From NCBI RefSeq assembly GCF_004798705.1, contig NZ_CP039290.1, positions 2,852,001 through 2,916,000 of the forward strand: a DNA stretch of 64,000 nt, read 5' to 3'. Origin of the DNA: Arthrobacter sp. PAMC25564 (GTDB taxonomy: Bacteria > Actinomycetota > Actinomycetes > Actinomycetales > Micrococcaceae). Numbering within the stretch: the stretch's first letter is position 1; each line of letters starts with the position of its first letter. The position numbers and the translations under genes are program-made. Below the pieces are notes generated by a model. That model saw nothing but the letters and a program-made list of their open reading frames with translations. It was not told the origin of the DNA and did no database searches. Below are positions 59,942 through 64,000 of this stretch, in pieces.

Positions 59942-60373
59942 TCACCCTACCCGGACGCGGAGCCGGGCAACCACCGTGGCGGCGAACATCGCCGTCGTAA
60001 TTTCCACAGCGATGATGGCCAGCGACGCCCCGGCCGCGGCCGTTGCGGTTCCGGCCGCGGCCGCGGCCGTCGTTGTGTGGCTGTGGCCCGACGGCCCCGC
60101 CGTAAGGAGCAGGAATGCATGCAGCGCGGCCATGACCGATGCCGAGACCATGACCTTGCGCAGCGCACTGACGCGGCGGTGCCGCCAGATATGCAGCGAA
60201 CACGGAACGCACACGGCAACCATGGCAAGCATAAGAAGACTCAGCCAAGGCCCGTGCTGGTTCCCGAGGGCGAACCATAGGTGCGCCAGGCAGGACCCGG
60301 CCGTCACGACGGCGCACACCCGGGAGTGGAGCATGGGGCCAGTTGCCCGGCCCCATGCCGGAATCGAGGCCAT
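59942..60373 (-). CDS. Small membrane protein downstream of amine oxidase
   Basis: 143 residues with about four membrane helices (VCAVVTAGSCLAHLWFALGN, LLMLAMVAVCVPCSLHIWRH, VSASVMAALHAFLLLTAG, and a C-terminal AIIAVEITTAMFAATVVA). A His-rich HSHTTTAA loop lies between helices 3 and 4, and Cys/His residues in helices 1-2 might bind metal. It starts 10 bases after the amine oxidase stop, so the two are co-transcribed. The function is unknown; copper handling for the oxidase is a guess from linkage. Confidence 0.72.
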   Translation of the reverse strand: MASIPAWGRATGPMLHSRVCAVVTAGSCLAHLWFALGNQHGPWLSLLMLAMVAVCVPCSLHIWRHRRVSALRKVMVSASVMAALHAFLLLTAGPSGHSHTTTAAAAAGTATAAAGASLAIIAVEITTAMFAATVVARLRVRVG

Positions 60374-60383
60374 CGCTTAACTT

Positions 60384-62297
60384 CTAACCATGGCAGTGGC
60401 CCCCCGCGGCCTCGGCCGAAGCAGGAACGTCCAGCACGGGGCTGCGGTCGAAGAACCCTTCCGGGCGCAGTTTGAATCCCACGGTGTCGACCGGCATGAT
60501 GGGCCAGTCTTCCACCCGGGGGAAATGGGTCAGCCCGAAGGTGTGCCAGAGGACGATGTCCTGGCCGTCGATGTCCCGGTCCTGCTCAATGTACGCCGGC
60601 AACCCCGCGCCCCCGGCGTGCTGATTCACGAAGTCGCCGGTGGGGTAACGCTCGTCTTCCGCGAAACGGGTGACCCACAGGTCCTTTGTGGCAAAGGCCG
60701 CCCGGCGGGCAATCGAGGAATCCGGGTCCGCCAGCAGGGTGGGCTGGCCCTGTGAATGGAGCTTGTATCCCACGGGTTCACCCAGGCGGTTCCTGGACTC
60801 CGGGTTGGAGATCACCCAGGTCCGCCCTGCACGCGCATCGGCCTCGCGGACACCGTCGGATTCCCGGGCCAGCACGGTGCGTTTCCGCGAGAAGGCGTTG
60901 CCCCGTTCGTTTCCCTCGCCCATTGCCTGCCGGACAACGTCCTCTTCCTCGACGCGGTTGGTGAGGCCGTCGATCGCCATGTCCAGCCGGGCGCTGAAGA
61001 TGTGCTGGTGGAACGGGGCGCCCAGGCCGGGGGCCAGCTGTGAGATATTCGCCGATCCGCCGTCGGGGTAGGCACTGGTGAAGACCACGCCGGTGGCCTT
61101 GGCCTCGAACTCGATGGTGCCGTCGAGGTAGAGGTACCAGTAGAAGCCGTAGTCATAGTTGCCGACGGTGGTGAAGAAGGAGATCACCAGGCGGCGGTTG
61201 CGGCGGGTGTAGCTGATGCCGGACCAGAGATCGGTGTGTTTGGCCAGGATGCCCCAGTCTTCCTCGTGCATGCAGATGCCGTTACGGATCTCGCGGGGAT
61301 TCCCGAAGGCGTCGCTGATGACCGGGCTGAGGTAGGTGATCTCGCCCAGGCAGTCGCAGCCGAGTTCCAGGGAGTTGGCGTACTGGCCCACCAGGTACTC
61401 GCCGGTGTCGAAGTAGTTCTGCCAGGACCGGATCGGCGACGGGTCCCCGTAGGGAACCACCATCTCGGCGATGGAGGCCCTGTTGATGATGGGGCGCTTC
61501 CGGTCACCGTCCCGGAAGGCAATGTTATGCAGCACCACGCCTTCACGGACGTCGAAGCCGACGTCGACGCTCCACTTTTCCCATTCGACATGGTTCCCGC
61601 CGCTGACCGTGAAGCTGGGCCCGTCCGGCTGGGTGATGCTGATGGGTTTCTGCGTGGTGCGGAGCGGCCCCGTGAGCCCAGGGTCGGTGTAGTTGCCGTG
61701 TTCTGCGGGAATCGGCACGGCGCCGGTATCCAGCACCTGGGTCACCGTCTTGCTGACGACGTCGACATACGCGACAAGCCCGTCGACGGGGTGCGCCCAG
61801 GCGCTGTCCTCGGGGAAATCCTGCACGAACGCGAGGCCCCGGAGGATGCGGCGGCCCTTCTCCTCCGGGTATTCGAAGACCCCGGCCGACAGCGGGGCGA
61901 CCCTGACCTTGCTGACGTCCAGGCCTCGGTCAGCGAGCGCCTGCAGCCAGCGCCCGTCCGCAGCCAGGAGCTCCTCCACGACCTCGAACTCCTCCTCCAG
62001 GACAGGGAGCTCGCCGGTGGCGGTGGTATCCAGTTCAATGCAGGAAACCACTGACTGCTGCGTCACGGAGACGGTGACGTCCGAGGGACGGGCTCCGGAC
62101 ACGTCGTGAATGAACGCCCGGAAGCGGCGGTCTTCCCGATCCGGAGCGTTGCGGGCCGGATCCAGGAGGCCCAGGTAGGCGATGCGTTTCTCCGGTCCGA
62201 GAAGACCCGCGGCGCGCAGGATGCTCTGGACCTCGGTGATTTCGGCGCCCGTTGCCAGGCGGTACGGGGTAACCGTGTCAGTTTTTGAGGGCGTCAT
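60384..62297 (-). CDS. Primary-amine oxidase (copper/TPQ enzyme)
   Basis: 637 residues, one short of the A. globiformis enzyme and collinear with it. TVGNYDYGF: Tyr381 is the TPQ precursor; Asp297 ([10 protein letters not shown]) is the catalytic base; His430, His432 (HQHIF) and His591 ([11 protein letters not shown]) bind copper. It oxidises a primary amine such as phenethylamine, tyramine or histamine to aldehyde, ammonia and hydrogen peroxide. A His/Cys tail (GGHCHG) ends it. No signal peptide. Regulated from the divergent TetR gene, with a palindrome in between. Confidence 0.95.
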   Translation of the reverse strand: MTPSKTDTVTPYRLATGAEITEVQSILRAAGLLGPEKRIAYLGLLDPARNAPDREDRRFRAFIHDVSGARPSDVTVSVTQQSVVSCIELDTTATGELPVLEEEFEVVEELLAADGRWLQALADRGLDVSKVRVAPLSAGVFEYPEEKGRRILRGLAFVQDFPEDSAWAHPVDGLVAYVDVVSKTVTQVLDTGAVPIPAEHGNYTDPGLTGPLRTTQKPISITQPDGPSFTVSGGNHVEWEKWSVDVGFDVREGVVLHNIAFRDGDRKRPIINRASIAEMVVPYGDPSPIRSWQNYFDTGEYLVGQYANSLELGCDCLGEITYLSPVISDAFGNPREIRNGICMHEEDWGILAKHTDLWSGISYTRRNRRLVISFFTTVGNYDYGFYWYLYLDGTIEFEAKATGVVFTSAYPDGGSANISQLAPGLGAPFHQHIFSARLDMAIDGLTNRVEEEDVVRQAMGEGNERGNAFSRKRTVLARESDGVREADARAGRTWVISNPESRNRLGEPVGYKLHSQGQPTLLADPDSSIARRAAFATKDLWVTRFAEDERYPTGDFVNQHAGGAGLPAYIEQDRDIDGQDIVLWHTFGLTHFPRVEDWPIMPVDTVGFKLRPEGFFDRSPVLDVPASAEAAGGHCHG

Positions 62298-62336
62298 GGC
62301 GGCCTTCTTGTCCGGGACCCTGACGGGTCGTAGTTT

Positions 62337-62360
62337 TATTTTCTATAGGTGTAGAGAATA
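62337..62360. promoter_or_regulatory. TetR-type operator between amine oxidase and its regulator
   Basis: TATTTTCTA-TAGGTG-TAGAGAATA: nine-base arms with eight matches, in the AT-rich divergent promoter. Placement fits repression of amine oxidase and of the regulator itself. Confidence 0.7.
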
Positions 62361-62418
62361 GCCGTACGTAAGATGTGCCACAAGAGTCCGCCGCAAAATA
62401 GACCCGGGGAGCAGTTGC

Positions 62419-63015
62419 GTGCCAAAGATTGTTGATCATGATGAGCGGCGCCTGGAGCTCGTGGACGCAACCTGGCGGATCATCGCCCGGTTGGGCGTGG
62501 AGGGGGCCACCATGCGGGAAATCGCCATCGAGGCAGGCTTCGCGAACGGCGCCCTCAAGCCGTACTTCCCCACGAAGGACACACTGCTCGCCTTCGCCTT
62601 CAGCCATGTCTTCAACCGGACCAATGAGCGGGTGGCGGCGGTCACCGCGGGAAAATCCGGCGTTGCGGCCCTCAGGGACTTCTGCCTCGAGGTGCTCCCG
62701 CTGGATGAAGAGCGCGTCAACGAAGCGCGCATCGTCATCCCCTTCTGGCAGAAGGCGGTCAACGACGAGGAAAAAGCGCTGATCCACCGTTCGTCAATGG
62801 ACCAGTGGCGCAGGATGATACTTGGATACCTCACCCAGGCCAGGGCCACGGGCGATGTCACGGCCGCCGTTCCGGACGAGGCCGTCGCCGGCCACCTGCT
62901 GAACATGCTGCTGGGCGCACAAATTACCGCCGCACTGGCACCCGAAGGCCCGATCAGCACCGATCTCATGGGCGAACTGGACGGATACCTGAGCCTGCTC
63001 TGCCCGGCCCGCTGA
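62419..63015 (+). CDS. TetR-family regulator, divergent from amine oxidase
   Basis: 198 residues. N-terminal HTH (GVEGATMREIAIEAGFANGA, LKPYFPTKDTLLAFAFSHVF) with the G-x-x-Y-F-x-K signature, then a helical ligand domain (TetR_C_6-like BetI type). The probable effector is an amine or its aldehyde. GTG start after GGGGAG. Likely represses the amine oxidase operon through the palindrome at 62337. Its stop codon lies in the AT-rich hairpin that follows. Confidence 0.88.
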   Translation: MPKIVDHDERRLELVDATWRIIARLGVEGATMREIAIEAGFANGALKPYFPTKDTLLAFAFSHVFNRTNERVAAVTAGKSGVAALRDFCLEVLPLDEERVNEARIVIPFWQKAVNDEEKALIHRSSMDQWRRMILGYLTQARATGDVTAAVPDEAVAGHLLNMLLGAQITAALAPEGPISTDLMGELDGYLSLLCPAR

Positions 63016-63044
63016 TCTTTTTTCGCCAAGTGTTGAAAAAAGAT
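63015..63044. terminator. AT-rich perfect hairpin after the TetR gene
   Basis: ATCTTTTTTC (63015-63024) and GAAAAAAGAT (63035-63044), perfect ten-base arms, 10-base loop. It begins at the TetR stop. It could terminate transcription or be a regulator site for the next gene; the A/T-only stem core is unusual in this genome. Confidence 0.5.
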
Positions 63045-63128
63045 GACACCGGCCGGCAGCCGCGCTAATCTGTAAAGACTGTGTCCCACAACACACGACC
63101 CAAGATGATTTAGGCGTCAGGATCTTCA

Positions 63129-64000
63129 ATGACAGCAGCGGTAGCGCATCCCGACAGGCAGGAACTCCGCACCAGCGTGGCCACTTCCTTTGACCATTGG
63201 CGGCACCTTGTGGCGGAGTCGTTTGTTCCGTTGCTGGCCCAGACCGGCGATGCGGAGACTTTCCACGGCCGCCTGCGGTCCCGGCTGCTGGACCGCCTGG
63301 CCATCGTCGAGGTCTCATCGACGAGCCACGAAGTCCACCGCACGGCTGCGCTGATTGCGCAGTCGGATCAGCGGTACTTCAAACTCAGTCTCCAGCTCCA
63401 GGGAACGGGCCTTCTTGTCCAGGACAACCGTGAGGCCGTGCTGCGTCCGGGCGACCTCGCAATCTATGACACCAACAGGCCATACAGCCTCGCGTTTGAA
63501 GAGCAGGCCCGGATGATGGTGGTGATGTTTCCCTACGACGCCTTGTCACTGCCGCCCGAATGTGTGGGCCAGCTTTCGGCGGTGCGGATGGCCGCGGGCG
63601 GCGGCCTGACCAGCCTTGTGGGCCCGTTCATTTCCCGGCTCGCGGAAAACCTGGACGTCCTGAATGGTCCGAGCGGCTCACGGCTCGCCACCAACGCCCT
63701 TGACCTTGTCTCCACGATGCTTCATTCCGAACTCGACATGGCGCCGGACCGGATGAAGCCGCTGGCCCTTCTGGCCTCCGCCATCCGCGAGTACATCGAG
63801 GCGAATCTCTCCGACCCGACTCTCTCCCCCGCTTCGATTGCGGCAGCCCATTTCATCTCCACCCGCCACCTGCACAACGTTTTCCACGAATCCGGGACCA
63901 CCGTTGCCAGCTGGATCAGGAGCCAGCGGCTGGAAGGTGCCAAGCGTGAGCTGCGCGATCCGCTGCATTCAGGGAAGTCCGTGGGGACGGTGGCCGCCCG
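63129..64000 (+). CDS. AraC-family regulator, FeaR-like (partial, C-terminus outside window)
   Basis: First 290 residues of an AraC/XylS regulator. The N-terminal AraC-binding-like domain (PF14525 type: SFDHWRHLVAESFVPL, GDLAIYDTNRPYSLAFEEQA) is followed by the first HTH (SPASIAAAHFISTRHLHNVF, SWIRSQRLEGAKRELRDP). The second HTH is cut by the window end. This is the FeaR layout, the activator of amine oxidase and aldehyde dehydrogenase in E. coli, which fits its place near the amine oxidase. AGGA upstream of ATG. Confidence 0.87.
   Translation, partial: MTAAVAHPDRQELRTSVATSFDHWRHLVAESFVPLLAQTGDAETFHGRLRSRLLDRLAIVEVSSTSHEVHRTAALIAQSDQRYFKLSLQLQGTGLLVQDNREAVLRPGDLAIYDTNRPYSLAFEEQARMMVVMFPYDALSLPPECVGQLSAVRMAAGGGLTSLVGPFISRLAENLDVLNGPSGSRLATNALDLVSTMLHSELDMAPDRMKPLALLASAIREYIEANLSDPTLSPASIAAAHFISTRHLHNVFHESGTTVASWIRSQRLEGAKRELRDPLHSGKSVGTVAA

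Noticed and set aside
59732..60280. A + strand frame beginning MADPAPVDERPASTVAAAFL
   Set aside because: The first 60 residues look protein-like, but the frame then runs antisense through the small membrane protein and becomes His/Arg-rich; a short real gene cannot be separated from chance.
1..64000. Search for insertion sequences, integrases, CRISPR arrays, prophage genes and rRNA/tRNA genes
   Set aside because: No transposase or integrase motifs, no regularly spaced repeats, and no RNA gene signatures were found by reading the window.

Overview
The window is chromosomal DNA of a high-GC Gram-positive bacterium. Frequent GTG starts, ATGA/GTGA gene overlaps, a DUF4193 zinc-ribbon gene, a SARP regulator, a GerW-like gene in a non-sporulating setting and a copper amine oxidase closely resembling the Arthrobacter globiformis enzyme all point to the Arthrobacter/Pseudarthrobacter group (Micrococcaceae). 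No tRNA, rRNA, CRISPR array, transposase or phage gene was seen. It reads as an accessory-rich stretch of a soil actinobacterial chromosome.

Region 1 (1-4.2 kb): an erythromycin-esterase-family gene (cut by the window edge) coupled to a beta-CASP metallo-hydrolase, then an acyl-CoA synthetase and a TspO-like membrane protein. Region 2 (4.5-18.8 kb): a molybdenum block. A YdeP/FdhF-type molybdopterin oxidoreductase is followed by a small DUF6457-like gene, a LysR regulator and a complete form I aerobic carbon monoxide dehydrogenase operon: coxM-S-L, an XdhC-YHS fusion, a MocA-like cytidylyltransferase, coxD, coxE, coxG and a second XdhC-type gene (coxF). A ModA-like binding protein follows. 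Most genes overlap or touch, and a LysR-type palindrome sits in the divergent promoter. Region 3 (17.9-20.3 kb): a decayed scar holding a possible gene-start remnant, a binding-protein gene truncated at both ends and a frameshifted permease of an osmoprotectant ABC transporter.

Region 4 (20.3-28.5 kb): YciO/YrdC-family protein, a small membrane protein with a tandem-repeat N-terminus, SARP regulator, an HtrA-like protease without an export signal, an HtaA-domain protein, an orphan FetB-like permease, DUF4193 and a GGDEF-EAL protein. Region 5 (28.7-41.1 kb): a cupredoxin lipoprotein with a membrane partner, CDP-alcohol phosphatidyltransferase, a DAO-Rieske oxidoreductase, TMEM175-like channel, GNAT proteins, pirin, hydrolases, cyclopropane fatty acid synthase, GerW-like protein, an S12 serine hydrolase, a stand-alone LigD polymerase domain and an MGT glycosyltransferase.

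Region 6 (41.2-57.6 kb): glutamate decarboxylase (apparently starting at ATC) followed by a class II glutamine amidotransferase, an FSP1/NDH-2-like flavoprotein, a P-type ATPase, a 2-oxoglutarate-type oxygenase, a LacI-controlled IolG-like/Hyi-like pair with duplicated operators, cytochrome P450, HrpB helicase and nicotinate phosphoribosyltransferase. Region 7 (57.6-64 kb): a QorB-like reductase, an MFS remnant, and a primary-amine oxidase locus with a small membrane protein, a divergent TetR regulator over a clear palindrome, and a FeaR-like AraC regulator cut by the window end.

The most distinctive system is the cox operon. The YHS metal-binding domain fused to an XdhC-type maturation factor is a plausible but unproven link to the copper of the Mo-Cu active site.
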